Positions 13,319 through 21,186 of a stretch of 29,163 nucleotides of DNA are shown piece after piece (the stretch's first letter is position 1; the number at the start of each line of letters is the position of its first letter). This DNA is from UBA10133 sp964528565 (GTDB taxonomy: Bacteria; Patescibacteriota; Microgenomatia; UBA1400; MFAQ01), in assembly GCA_964528565.1 (NCBI GenBank), contig CAZGSP010000071.1, forward strand, positions 1 through 29,163, read 5' to 3'. The notes beneath the pieces were generated by a model. That model was not told where the DNA came from. It worked only from the letters and a program-made list of their open reading frames with translations, and made no database searches. The position numbers were made by a program, and so were the translations under genes.

Positions 13319-13978
13319 ATGATAAAAATACACAAACGTAGTTTACTGTTCATCACTTTGGTGTGTATCTTGACTGTTTTGGGATATTCTTGGTTAATCA
13401 ATCAGCCATTTTCACAGCAATTGGGAGGGTTCACTCAGACGCATAAATATTCTTTACTCGGGATACTCGTGGTAGTTAAAGTAATCGGATTAGTTTGGCC
13501 ACCCCTCCCTGGGGGCATATTTAATTTGGCTGTCATTCCTTTCTTGGGCTGGCAATTGGCATACTTAACAGACCTAGTTGGTACTATTGTTGGAGCGGGA
13601 TTCTGTTACTTAATTGCGAAAAGGTGGGGAAGAAAGCTACTGAACAATATTTTTGATGAAAAAACTATGGAGAAAATCACTGCCATCAAGGTTAAGGGGA
13701 ATCGGCAAACAGAGTTTAGCTTCGTGATGACGGTCACATCCCGTCTGATAATGACAGAATTTAGTTACTATACAGCGGGCCTTCTCAAGATTAACTTCGG
13801 CAGGTTTATCGTTGGAGCAGTCGGTTCCCATATACTTTTAGGTATACCTAGCTACTACTTAATGAGTGTTATGTTCGAGACAAAGAGCGTGTACTTGGGA
13901 CTAATTGGATGGATCATCATTATCCCTCTTTGGCTTAAAATTAAAGAGAGGTATTTTGAGAAGAACGATGTTCAATAA
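13319..13978 (+). CDS. VTT/DedA-type membrane protein
   Basis: A 219-residue polytopic membrane protein of the TVP38/TMEM64-DedA (VTT) superfamily, some of whose members move phospholipids or undecaprenyl phosphate across membranes. The first membrane helix is about 8-28. The core has VVVKVIGLVWPPLPGGIFNLA (proline-rich re-entrant loop), GTIVGAGFCYLIAKRWGRK, VTSRLIMTEFSYYTAGLLKINFGRF and VGSHILLGIPSYYLM. A final helix near 192-208 precedes a charged tail. The ATG at 13319 has only a weak ribosome-binding site. The gene overlaps the next one, a methyltransferase, by 11 bases, so they form a coupled pair that may act on the same envelope lipid (inference). Confidence 0.8.
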   Translation: MIKIHKRSLLFITLVCILTVLGYSWLINQPFSQQLGGFTQTHKYSLLGILVVVKVIGLVWPPLPGGIFNLAVIPFLGWQLAYLTDLVGTIVGAGFCYLIAKRWGRKLLNNIFDEKTMEKITAIKVKGNRQTEFSFVMTVTSRLIMTEFSYYTAGLLKINFGRFIVGAVGSHILLGIPSYYLMSVMFETKSVYLGLIGWIIIIPLWLKIKERYFEKNDVQ

Positions 13979-14546
13979 CTTCCTTGTCCCATTATTTCGT
14001 AGGCGGTCAGAAACTGTTGTTTCTCGAATCATGCCATATATTAAGGAAACAAGCAAAATCATTGATATTGGTTCTGGGTCGGGTGATGTAGCATGGTTAC
14101 TTCAGTCAAAGGGCTTCAAGATTACTCCTGTTGACGTGGCCGATTTTCATGGACCTAGAATGATTAAGACAATTATTTATGACGGAAGGACATTGCCGTT
14201 TAGAGACAAGATTTATGATTGCGCTTTACTACTTATGGTTATGCATCACACCAATGATCCCAGCGTTGTGTTCAAGGAGGCGAAAAGAGTTGCAAAAGAA
14301 GTTGTGGTCATCGAAACTTCCTATACTGACCCCTTTAATCGTTTGTTGACCATTGTTTCCGACGCAATCGGAAATTTGAGAATAGAGGCGTTTTGGAACT
14401 CCTACAAGACCGATAACGGCTGGAGGCAATTCTTTGAAGAGCATGGATATACGGTTGTCTCCACACATAAATACTGGGACAGGAATTTAGGGATTATTCC
14501 GTTTCTCCACATTCTCTACCATTTAAAAGAAAAACACGTCAATTAG
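13968..14546 (+). CDS. Class I SAM-dependent methyltransferase (paralogue B)
   Basis: A 192-residue methyltransferase with motif I SKIIDIGSGSGDVAWLLQSKG, the VDVAD acidic strand, IYDGRTLPFRDKIYDCALL and MHHTNDPSVVFKEAKRVAKEVV. It is paralogous to the protein at 3175-3795, sharing IYDG..LPF.D, a double His before the next helix, EAKRVAK, an IGN segment and WRQ. The start at 13968 is chosen because it gives a normal N-terminus and overlaps the membrane-protein gene by 11 bases; an open frame upstream starts inside that gene. Its substrate is unknown, but coupling to a VTT-type membrane protein suggests a lipid or polyprenyl acceptor. Confidence 0.78.
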   Translation: MFNNFLVPLFRRRSETVVSRIMPYIKETSKIIDIGSGSGDVAWLLQSKGFKITPVDVADFHGPRMIKTIIYDGRTLPFRDKIYDCALLLMVMHHTNDPSVVFKEAKRVAKEVVVIETSYTDPFNRLLTIVSDAIGNLRIEAFWNSYKTDNGWRQFFEEHGYTVVSTHKYWDRNLGIIPFLHILYHLKEKHVN

Positions 14547-14557
14547 TCTTTTTGCGT

Positions 14558-16879
14558 TTACAGGTTAGACCTTTTTTGTATTTCTTCCCGAACCTCTTCC
14601 ACATCACGGCCAAATTTTAATCTCGATAATTCTTTTACCATTCTGGACATTTCGGGACTACCTTGAGCCTTCTCTGCCTTAAGGTCTCTTCCTACATTCA
14701 TGGAAAATGGTGGTACCGGAGTCCCGTTTACCACCGTCTTTACATATATATTTTGAGCCGGAATATTAGCCAGATCGGTCTCGTTGAACACTCCTTCGAA
14801 TTCTTTTGCCAGTATCGCCGCATCCTGAACTCCCACCCGGTAGGTCATCAAGGTTCCGCAGTTCCCAAAAATCGCATCTCTTACCTGCTCATCGATCTGG
14901 CTGACAAATTGGTTGGCCAGCACCAGTCCAATTCCATATTTACGTACTTCGGAAAGCATCTGAGCAAAGTCCGGTGTGGCAAAATTCTGAAACTCATCAA
15001 CATATACAAAAAATGGCCGTCTCTGTTCTTTGGGTATATTTTGACGGGAAAGAGCGGCCGCCAGTATTTTCGGCACCAACAAATTGCCTAAAAAGCTGGA
15101 GTCTTCCTCCCCCAACAAACCTTTAGCCAGTTTCAAAAAGACAATTTTCCCTTCATCCATAGCCGTCCTAAGGTTAAGCGTACTCTTCGACTGCCCAATA
15201 ATATTTCTGATCATTTCATTGGTTACGAACCGGCCAAATTTGGACGCAATATAATCCAAAGTCTCCGATTTATGGAAATCGCTGGTTTGTGCCATTTGGT
15301 CGGTCCAGAAACGTTTTACGATTGGGTCTTTTACCAGTGGCAATATCTCCTGAACATATTTTGTATCGGTTAATGCTCTATTTACCTCCACAAAAGTTGA
15401 CCCGGGTACGGCGGCAACGGTTAGCATAGCGTTTCTGACTTGGTGTTCAAAACGTGGTCCTACCATTCCTGTCCTATGCGGATCGTACAGCTTATACATT
15501 AGATTGATGACCGAAGAAGCTACGATATACATCTCATCGTAGTTTTGTACTTCCAGTATGTTCATACCCACCGGTCTTTCTTTGTCCGAAGGATCGAAGA
15601 CGATCACATCCTCGGCTCTCTCCGGGGGAACCAGTTCCAGAAGCTCCTCGATACCATCTCCGTGCGGTTCCATAAAACACAGTCCCCTGCCGGCTCTCAT
15701 ATCTTGAATGATCATGGACTTCAAAAGTTCCGTCTTTCCGGTACCCGTCCGGCCGATGATATAGAGGTGTTTCATTCTGTCGGTTTCCCCCATATAGATA
15801 TTCCGTTCCTGACTTCTATAAATGGAGCGGCCAAGCCACAATCCGGACTCCGGGAACTCTCCGGAAGCCGGAGATGTTTTGGCGGTCAACCAATATATGT
15901 GAGGCGTTTCGATTGTTTTATTGGGCAAGTGCCACACGGTAGCCAGTTCATCCACCGACAAAATCGAGTTCAAACCCCACATGTTTTGATACCGATATAG
16001 AAAATCCAGCATAAAAGACTGTTTGAACCGTATTTTGGAACCGGAAAATGAATTTTGATTGCCGGCAAACTGAGAGAACGTCCCCTTAAGGTTGCTCAAG
16101 TTAGCCTTCGCTTGATCCAAAGAAGGAGAGACACTGATGATCCTGATACTGGTCAAGAATCCTACCTTGGAACATTTATTGGTAATTGCTTCCATGTCCT
16201 GGGGATTCATCTTAAACTTGGCCTTCTCCGGATCCGCCTCTTCTTTCTTCAGTTTGGAAATATAGCCAAACCCGGACTTACTCCAGCCGGAATCGGCCGG
16301 AGAGATTACGATTTGGATGGCCGCCGCTTCATTATCGGTAAACTTAGCCATCGCCGAAGTAATCGAAGACAGTGAATCCACGGGCAACTCCTTAAAACTC
16401 TTTATCGGTTTAAAACTCTCATTTTTTAGAGTCAGTTCGGCGAAGTCAATTTTGGCATCTTTATAAAAAATGTTGTACTCGTCCACCTGCTTCACATGAG
16501 TTCCCGGATACGTTCCGGAGATCAACTTCTCTACCAGCTCAACATTTTTACGGTGACAGGAAACATAGAACCTTATATCTTCTTTCTTCCCCACGATCTC
16601 CAAAGACAAATGCTGTTGTGGCTCAAATTTTTGCCAAAAACCTCCCCGTTTTAATGAAAATAATGACGAAAACATCTGCTCCACAGCGTCGACTTTGACT
16701 TCGTTGTCTCTGGGTACCGCTATCTCCAACAAGACAAAATTTAAGCTCACCTCTTCCCGATTACGATTCCTGATCCAGATAACAAACAGCATCCAGGTAG
16801 CCACCATCGTCGCGGCCAAAAAAGCTATCCCTAAAAAAACCACGAATAAGTATTGGATCCAAAAATTTAAGTCGATCAT
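14558..16879 (-). CDS. VirD4/TraG-like ATPase with N-terminal membrane helix
   Basis: A 773-residue protein. A membrane helix at about 9-36 is followed by a ~320-residue region I cannot assign, then a RecA-like ATPase of the TraD/VirD4/HerA class. Walker A GRTGTGKT lies at 376-383, FMEPHGDGIEELL follows, Walker B is FFVYVDEFQNF at about 630, and LVLANQFVSQI is the arginine/sensor region typical of coupling proteins. Such ATPases pump DNA or protein through membranes. No relaxase, pilin or other type IV secretion gene is present in this window, so this is a chromosomal, apparently solitary ATPase. It overlaps the small upstream gene by 4 bases. A role in DNA uptake, export or cell-cell transfer is inference. 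Confidence 0.8.
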   Translation of the reverse strand: MIDLNFWIQYLFVVFLGIAFLAATMVATWMLFVIWIRNRNREEVSLNFVLLEIAVPRDNEVKVDAVEQMFSSLFSLKRGGFWQKFEPQQHLSLEIVGKKEDIRFYVSCHRKNVELVEKLISGTYPGTHVKQVDEYNIFYKDAKIDFAELTLKNESFKPIKSFKELPVDSLSSITSAMAKFTDNEAAAIQIVISPADSGWSKSGFGYISKLKKEEADPEKAKFKMNPQDMEAITNKCSKVGFLTSIRIISVSPSLDQAKANLSNLKGTFSQFAGNQNSFSGSKIRFKQSFMLDFLYRYQNMWGLNSILSVDELATVWHLPNKTIETPHIYWLTAKTSPASGEFPESGLWLGRSIYRSQERNIYMGETDRMKHLYIIGRTGTGKTELLKSMIIQDMRAGRGLCFMEPHGDGIEELLELVPPERAEDVIVFDPSDKERPVGMNILEVQNYDEMYIVASSVINLMYKLYDPHRTGMVGPRFEHQVRNAMLTVAAVPGSTFVEVNRALTDTKYVQEILPLVKDPIVKRFWTDQMAQTSDFHKSETLDYIASKFGRFVTNEMIRNIIGQSKSTLNLRTAMDEGKIVFLKLAKGLLGEEDSSFLGNLLVPKILAAALSRQNIPKEQRRPFFVYVDEFQNFATPDFAQMLSEVRKYGIGLVLANQFVSQIDEQVRDAIFGNCGTLMTYRVGVQDAAILAKEFEGVFNETDLANIPAQNIYVKTVVNGTPVPPFSMNVGRDLKAEKAQGSPEMSRMVKELSRLKFGRDVEEVREEIQKRSNL

Positions 16880-17241
16880 TTATTTGTGCTTTGTGGCATA
16901 TAAAAAACTCTGCCCGGATATTTTTTGATCATCATTACGCACCATTCGGATAGCCATCGGACACCATCAACAATACTCTTTTTAAGCCCCTTCTCCAACT
17001 CGGCTTGGTTCATTGGCAAGGTAATATTCTTTACGACCGTAACCGGAAGGATGCCCGTCGTCCCCTTGTCGTTTTGGACTTGGGGAGGCTGTGCTACGGA
17101 TACAGTTTGTTGAGGTTTGTTGATCTGGGGTTGCTGGGTTTCGGCTTGGTGTTCGGCTCTGTCAATATAACCCTGAATTTCTCTCAGGGCAATTTCGTCC
17201 GGTGTTAGCTGGCGTTCCACTTCCTTACCTAAAGCAGGCAT
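16876..17241 (-). CDS. Small protein paired with the VirD4-like ATPase
   Basis: A 121-residue protein of unknown family. A charged N-terminus (EVERQLTPDEIALREIQGYIDRAEHQ) is followed by a Gln/Pro-rich, probably disordered linker (about 35-60), then a conserved-looking helical end (PMNQAELEKGLKKSIVDGVRWLSEWCVMMIKKYPGRV is the region, positions about 76-113). No signal peptide or clear membrane segment is present. The ATGA overlap with the ATPase implies translational coupling and perhaps a stable complex. An extended -10 (TGG-TATAGT) ends six bases before the ATG, so the message should be leaderless. Confidence 0.7.
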   Translation of the reverse strand: MPALGKEVERQLTPDEIALREIQGYIDRAEHQAETQQPQINKPQQTVSVAQPPQVQNDKGTTGILPVTVVKNITLPMNQAELEKGLKKSIVDGVRWLSEWCVMMIKKYPGRVFYMPQSTNK

Positions 17242-17246
17242 ATCTA

Positions 17247-17255
17247 ACTATACCA
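17247..17255 (-). promoter_or_regulatory. Extended -10 promoter, leaderless, for the ATPase pair
   Basis: Minus strand reads TGG-TATAGT, with the hexamer ending at 17247. The predicted start is 17240-17241, at the ATG itself. No obvious -35. Confidence 0.5.
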
Positions 17256-17355
17256 ATTTTTTAAGCCAAATTCCTTAATCAATACTCAAGACTCCAAATT
17301 TATGTCCTAAAGCGGTCGCCAAACGAACCGGATATAGAAAAACTATAAAGTTACT

Positions 17356-17383
17356 CCATTGTCATCGGATATCAGGACAATGG
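17356..17383. repeat. 28-bp inverted repeat, 8-bp perfect arms
   Basis: CCATTGTC, 12 bases, GACAATGG. The total length of 28 recalls Xer sites (11-6-11), but the conserved arms are on the outside rather than next to the centre, and no U-run follows on either strand for a terminator. It could be an operator or a recombinase site. Confidence 0.45.
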
Positions 17384-17587
17384 ACCGGTCAAAGCTACCC
17401 GAAAAGACAAAAAAAGCGCGATATCAAGCCAAAATTACGCGCAAACACCCACTTAGCAATATCAACAAAAGACTGATAGTAATCACAATTACCTACTATC
17501 ATTTAATATCATTTCTTTGTGCTTGTCAAATCCTAACCAAAACCACTTCAAACAATATCATATCACTACGAATAATATCACAGAAGG

Positions 17588-19858
17588 TTACTTTACCCGT
17601 CCTTCGGTCGGGTCGAAGTCACACCCCGACACACACGCCAGTTCCTGCGCCGCCTTGGTGTAATCTTCCTCTTCAAAACGGTAAAGTTTACTGAAATCTA
17701 TCGACGGGAAGTTCCCGATCAATTTCTCGTACTCTTCTTTGTCAATCTCCTGGTATGGCATTTGGGAATATGCCGCGTCAAAAGCCGGTAGGAAGGACAT
17801 GCCCCCTATCAGATTTCTGTGATCCCAGACCCATTTAATGAGATCGATCACTTCGTCCGGGTGATAAGTAATGGTCACACTCGGATTATGCTCCGTCCAG
17901 TTGATTTTATTCTGGAGCCAATACTCACATTGTTGTATTGCCGAAAAATTCTTTCTGGTTATCGCACCGTCGGGAGACTTCACCGGAAAGTGGATCACCC
18001 ATGTATTGGCCGTATCCATCATTTGACCATTCTCCGGATCCATCGGAACGTTCTCGGCTTTCAATACTTTGTATATCGAAGAATGGGTGCTGACGCGGAT
18101 ATTCCTGACATAGTAAGGAGCCCATCGGGCATGGATACCCGACGCACAATTAAATAGTTGGGAAGAATTTCCCGATGGCTTGACACAAGTAACGGCCGTG
18201 GCTTGATTGATACCAAGCTTCATGGCCATCAGCCTGTTCGTTTCTATCGCCACTTGCCTCAGTCGGCTTTGTACGGCCGGATCCTGAGCCACTGGACTAT
18301 CCATTTGACCGTTGATATCTACTCCCAGCAGTCTCTCTTCCTCACAGTTCTTCTTCCATTGTGGTCTCAGTCCGGGAAAATTCGTCGCCAGTGATTGAAT
18401 GGTTCCTATTATCGCCGCCACCTCTACTTTATCCTTTAGTGTTTCGTATGTATCTTCCCTTCTCGCAATAGCTATCGATAGATTGCAGAACTGAAAGGGT
18501 CTCAGGATGATCTCCCCGCATGGATTGGTCCCAAACTCGTCGGCCTGTCTTCTGGCCGGTCTCATATCGATCGCCGCCTGCCTGTTAAAAATTCCTGGCT
18601 CGCCTCTTCCGGACTTGACCATTTCGAGCATTTGTTCCGTTACTTCCAGTTGTGTCAGGCCGGAAAGTGGCCAGACAGCACTGTTGTTGGCATTCCACCT
18701 TTGACTATTGTCTCTCTCAAAATCTCCCGTCTTACATCTCCACATCTCCTTGTCGTCAAAATCAAATAACGAGATCATGGCCGTTCTTCTCATGCCACCG
18801 GAAACGGCGGCATTCCCCACTTCACACATGATGTCGTGAGCATCGATCGGACGGAGGAAACTGCCCTGTCGCAGGATGATCCTTTCCCTCACAAACTCCA
18901 TCATTTTTCGGAAAGGTTCCGGCCCGGACGACCTTCCGCCCTTTGTCTTGAGGATCGCCCCTGCCGGCCTCAATCCCGAATAATCAAACTTGATGTCCCC
19001 TCCGTCAAACCAAGTGGTAAGACCGGTCCTTAAAGCATCCGCCCAGCCTTCGGTCGTATCTTCAATCAACATTTGCTTAATTTCCGACCCGTTTTGTCTT
19101 TTTACCCTCGGTAGATTTTCGACATATTTACTCTCCACGGAAAAGCCGACTCCGCAACCGTTCATGGAAATGAGCAAGGCCTCTACAAAAGAATCGATGC
19201 TGTCTATCGGTTGGTAGGAACAGTTATAGATGCTGATGTTATTTCTCCTGGCCGCCGGTCCCGCCATGGCGAGTAGCCTCATCGACGGAGTCGCATTCAT
19301 CGAAAGCATCGCCGTCTTTATCCTCTTGTAGACCGCCGGCTCCAATTTTTCACCGGACAGCTCTTTCAGGTAATCAACTGCTCTTTCCACCGTTTCTTTC
19401 CAGGTTTCTCTTCGACCCAGATCATAATTAAAACGTGAATATTTATCGAAGAACTGGAATTTTTGGATCTGATTCCCAAAATAGACATCACTTTCGGCGA
19501 ACGCTTTGGCCACTTCCTTTGGGATCGGCCGGGCATCACGGACTTTCGCGTGTTCGGCTCGGTAGATAATATAGTTCTTGGCCGCCGCGAACTCCCCCGC
19601 CGCCTGCAACACGAGCTCTACCGTATCCTGAACTTGTTCCACCGTTGGTTTGCTGTATTTGGCCCCGATTATATTGACCACTCTCTTGGCGAGCTCCTCT
19701 ACCGTTACCGACGGTTCCTTTCCAATATCACGGAAACACAGTTCGATTGCTTTCTCGATCTTCTTAATTTCAAATGGAACAACCCGGCCATCCCTTTTCA
19801 CGATTGTCTTGGGGACTTCGATCTTTATCTCAACCACTTTTTTCTTTTTAATTATCAT
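17588..19858 (-). CDS. nrdJ: Adenosylcobalamin-dependent ribonucleoside-triphosphate reductase, monomeric class II
   Basis: A 756-residue enzyme making deoxynucleotides from ribonucleoside triphosphates, using a radical from coenzyme B12. An ATP-cone (about 18-105, VKRDGRVVPFEIKKIEKAI) precedes the ten-stranded barrel. YNCSYQPIDS holds the first redox Cys (213), NPCGEIIL carries the radical Cys447 and Glu449, and Cys458 is the partner, with the same spacing as in Lactobacillus RTPR (408/410/419). The C-terminal shuttle pair is CVSGC (742, 746) followed by a ten-residue tail. No intein is present. Its ATG overlaps nrdR by 4 bases, so repressor and enzyme share a message. The cell must obtain cobalamin. 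Confidence 0.93.
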   Translation of the reverse strand: MIIKKKKVVEIKIEVPKTIVKRDGRVVPFEIKKIEKAIELCFRDIGKEPSVTVEELAKRVVNIIGAKYSKPTVEQVQDTVELVLQAAGEFAAAKNYIIYRAEHAKVRDARPIPKEVAKAFAESDVYFGNQIQKFQFFDKYSRFNYDLGRRETWKETVERAVDYLKELSGEKLEPAVYKRIKTAMLSMNATPSMRLLAMAGPAARRNNISIYNCSYQPIDSIDSFVEALLISMNGCGVGFSVESKYVENLPRVKRQNGSEIKQMLIEDTTEGWADALRTGLTTWFDGGDIKFDYSGLRPAGAILKTKGGRSSGPEPFRKMMEFVRERIILRQGSFLRPIDAHDIMCEVGNAAVSGGMRRTAMISLFDFDDKEMWRCKTGDFERDNSQRWNANNSAVWPLSGLTQLEVTEQMLEMVKSGRGEPGIFNRQAAIDMRPARRQADEFGTNPCGEIILRPFQFCNLSIAIARREDTYETLKDKVEVAAIIGTIQSLATNFPGLRPQWKKNCEEERLLGVDINGQMDSPVAQDPAVQSRLRQVAIETNRLMAMKLGINQATAVTCVKPSGNSSQLFNCASGIHARWAPYYVRNIRVSTHSSIYKVLKAENVPMDPENGQMMDTANTWVIHFPVKSPDGAITRKNFSAIQQCEYWLQNKINWTEHNPSVTITYHPDEVIDLIKWVWDHRNLIGGMSFLPAFDAAYSQMPYQEIDKEEYEKLIGNFPSIDFSKLYRFEEEDYTKAAQELACVSGCDFDPTEGRVK

Positions 19859-20328
19859 AATTCTTCATTCAAATTAATAACTTTTTGAGAATCCAAAATA
19901 AACCTCTTAAAGTCCTCGGCATTTTCAAAATCCATATAAACGCTGGCGAATCTCATATATGCCAATTCATCTACATCCTTAAGTCTCGTCAGGACCATCC
20001 GGCCAATATCGCTGGCACTTACCACGGTTGTGTTTAGCGTCAATAGTTTACTCTCGATCTCGTCAACCAAATTCTCGATCTGGCGTCCGGAAACCTTCCG
20101 TTTATAACAGGCCTTCATTATGCCTTTTGCGAGTTTGTCCCTGTCATATTGTTCGATCTTGCCATTCTTCTTGATTATCTTCAGATCGATATTGACCAGT
20201 TTCTCATGAGTGGTGAACCTTTTTCCGCATTTTTTACACTGTCTCCTTCTTCTTACCCCTTCCGCTCCGGGAAGGCCTCTGCTTTCCAGCACGTTTGTGT
20301 CCTCATTGTTGCAATATGGGCAGTTCAT
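19855..20328 (-). CDS. nrdR: Transcriptional repressor NrdR
   Basis: A 157-residue (d)ATP-sensing repressor of ribonucleotide reductase genes. The start is the ATG at 20328, giving MNCPYC; a longer open frame upstream would precede the zinc ribbon unnaturally. The zinc ribbon has Cys3, Cys6, Cys31 and Cys34 around ESRGLPGAEGVRRRRQCKKCGKRFTTHE, followed by an ATP-cone from about 48 (IIKKNGKIEQYDRDKLAKGI) to about 138. Length and architecture are standard. It is the first gene of the nrdR-nrdJ pair and probably represses its own promoter at 20357-20385. Confidence 0.95.
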   Translation of the reverse strand: MNCPYCNNEDTNVLESRGLPGAEGVRRRRQCKKCGKRFTTHEKLVNIDLKIIKKNGKIEQYDRDKLAKGIMKACYKRKVSGRQIENLVDEIESKLLTLNTTVVSASDIGRMVLTRLKDVDELAYMRFASVYMDFENAEDFKRFILDSQKVINLNEEL

Positions 20329-20332
20329 AGTG

Positions 20333-20348
20333 GCGCGATATTTAGCGT
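20333..20348. promoter_or_regulatory. NrdR-box-like sequence, downstream copy
   Basis: GCGCGATATTTAGCGT (plus strand) matches roughly 11 of 16 positions of the NrdR box as I remember it (acaCwAtATaTwGtgt). It lies in the predicted nrdR leader. The centre is 58 bases from the upstream copy, longer than the usual three turns, so this is a tentative call. Confidence 0.3.
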
Positions 20349-20356
20349 TATCAATC

Positions 20357-20385
20357 ATCATTAAACGCCACCGGTGGTATGTCAA
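20357..20385 (-). promoter_or_regulatory. Promoter of nrdR-nrdJ with a palindromic spacer
   Basis: Minus strand reads TTGACA (20385-20380), 17 bases, AATGAT (20362-20357). The -35 is perfect and the -10 weak, unlike the extended -10 promoters elsewhere in the window. The spacer contains the perfect palindrome CCACCGGTGG (20368-20377), a possible operator. Confidence 0.5.
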
Positions 20386-20390
20386 CTGGA

Positions 20391-20406
20391 ACACAAAATA
20401 TCAGAT
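20391..20406. promoter_or_regulatory. NrdR-box-like sequence, upstream copy
   Basis: ACACAAAATATCAGAT matches the left two-thirds of the NrdR box well and the right third poorly. It sits immediately upstream of the nrdR -35, where NrdR would be expected to bind. Confidence 0.35.
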
Positions 20407-20444
20407 TGGCTCATCGAAGCCGATCTCCGCAAAATCTTCTTCAA

Positions 20445-20472
20445 TTGAGCAAATGTACTTCTATGCTACAAT
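20445..20472 (+). promoter_or_regulatory. Promoter of the unknown gene at 20514
   Basis: TTGAGC at 20445-20450, 16 bases, TACAAT at 20467-20472 with a TGC extension. Predicted start near 20479, a leader of about 35 bases. Confidence 0.6.
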
Positions 20473-20503
20473 TCCCCCAACACAAATCCGTACTCTAAAA
20501 TTT

Positions 20504-20509
20504 GGAGGT
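20504..20509 (+). promoter_or_regulatory. Strong Shine-Dalgarno fixing the start at 20514
   Basis: GGAGGT lies 4 bases before the ATG at 20514. It is the clearest ribosome-binding site I found in the window and rules out the upstream in-frame TTG at 20502. Confidence 0.75.
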
Positions 20510-20513
20510 TCTC

Positions 20514-21179
20514 ATGCCTACCCCGGACTACGACGCCGAATACAGGGCTCGGATAGAAGCCCGTCGAATGCTGGACGAGGCTCGACAAAAGTATGTCGAG
20601 AAATGGATCGTTACCCACAGAGAAGAAAAACTCAAAGAAGCCCGTGCCCTGGAAACTACCAAAGAGGCCATTCTGGCCGCCTTAAAAAGGTCAAGTTTTG
20701 ATAAAGTCGTTAGACAGGTCCTTCTGGAGCTTCAAACAAAATTCTATGCCACCGGAAAGCCAAAAGACGGGATCCCGTTTGACGGCGAACAGATCGAAGG
20801 TCATACTCCGGCTCTGATTATTGACCATCTCGGTCAAGCCGGATTCCGTCAACGTTTCGAGATATCGGGTTTAAGGTATTCATTCCGCACCGGCTTGGAC
20901 GAGGTCACCATTATCGCCACCATCTGTCGGGGAAAAAGAAACCGGCTCTATCCCGTATTTAGTTTAACCCACACCGACGGCCGATCCCACCGGATCGACT
21001 GGACTCAAAGACTGGAGAATCCGAACAGCGGCCAACTCAGAAATTGGCTTATCGATCAAATTACCGGATTGATCTCAAAACGATACCCTTTGTTAAACGA
21101 GCCCGTCACCCTCAAGGCTGTCGCCGACTGGCACGTTCCTGCCTCCGCCACACGTAGTTTCTACCCGGACGAAGAATAG
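20514..21179 (+). CDS. Soluble protein of unknown function, 221 aa
   Basis: I do not recognise the family. Residues about 5-60 are highly charged and helical, probably a coiled coil (DAEYRARIEARRMLDEARQK, then EEKLKEARALETTKEAI). The rest is mixed alpha/beta with IEGHTPALIIDHLGQAGFRQ, RYSFRTGLDEVTIIATICRG, KRNRLYPVFSLTHTDGRSHR and LRNWLIDQITGLISKRYP. No signal peptide, membrane segment or known catalytic motif is seen. The gene stands alone, with its own promoter, a strong Shine-Dalgarno and an intrinsic terminator eight bases after the stop. This is unusual here, where most genes sit in overlapping runs. It is probably well expressed and independently regulated. Confidence 0.7.
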   Translation: MPTPDYDAEYRARIEARRMLDEARQKYVEKWIVTHREEKLKEARALETTKEAILAALKRSSFDKVVRQVLLELQTKFYATGKPKDGIPFDGEQIEGHTPALIIDHLGQAGFRQRFEISGLRYSFRTGLDEVTIIATICRGKRNRLYPVFSLTHTDGRSHRIDWTQRLENPNSGQLRNWLIDQITGLISKRYPLLNEPVTLKAVADWHVPASATRSFYPDEE

Positions 21180-21186
21180 TTCCGTC

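Larger units (their letters stand above)
17242..17587. other. 346-bp AT-rich intergenic region with short repeats
   Basis: No gene is supported here. It lies between the end of nrdJ and the promoter of the ATPase pair, both on the minus strand. It contains a 28-bp inverted repeat (17356-17383) and scattered copies of (A/G)ATATCA at 17368, 17420, 17458, 17505, 17554 and 17574, plus one overlapping CATATCA at 17560. I see no nrdJ terminator with a U-run. The repeats look like binding sites or a small structured element, but I cannot assign a function. Confidence 0.5.

Noticed and set aside
13319..14546. Defence island or toxin-antitoxin in the AT-rich islet
   Set aside because: The membrane protein matches VTT/DedA and the second protein a generic methyltransferase; neither shows nuclease, toxin or sensor motifs.
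17356..17383. dif site for XerCD
   Set aside because: Length is 28 but the symmetric bases are at the outside and there is no TTAT/ATAA next to the centre, so it is only reported as an inverted repeat.
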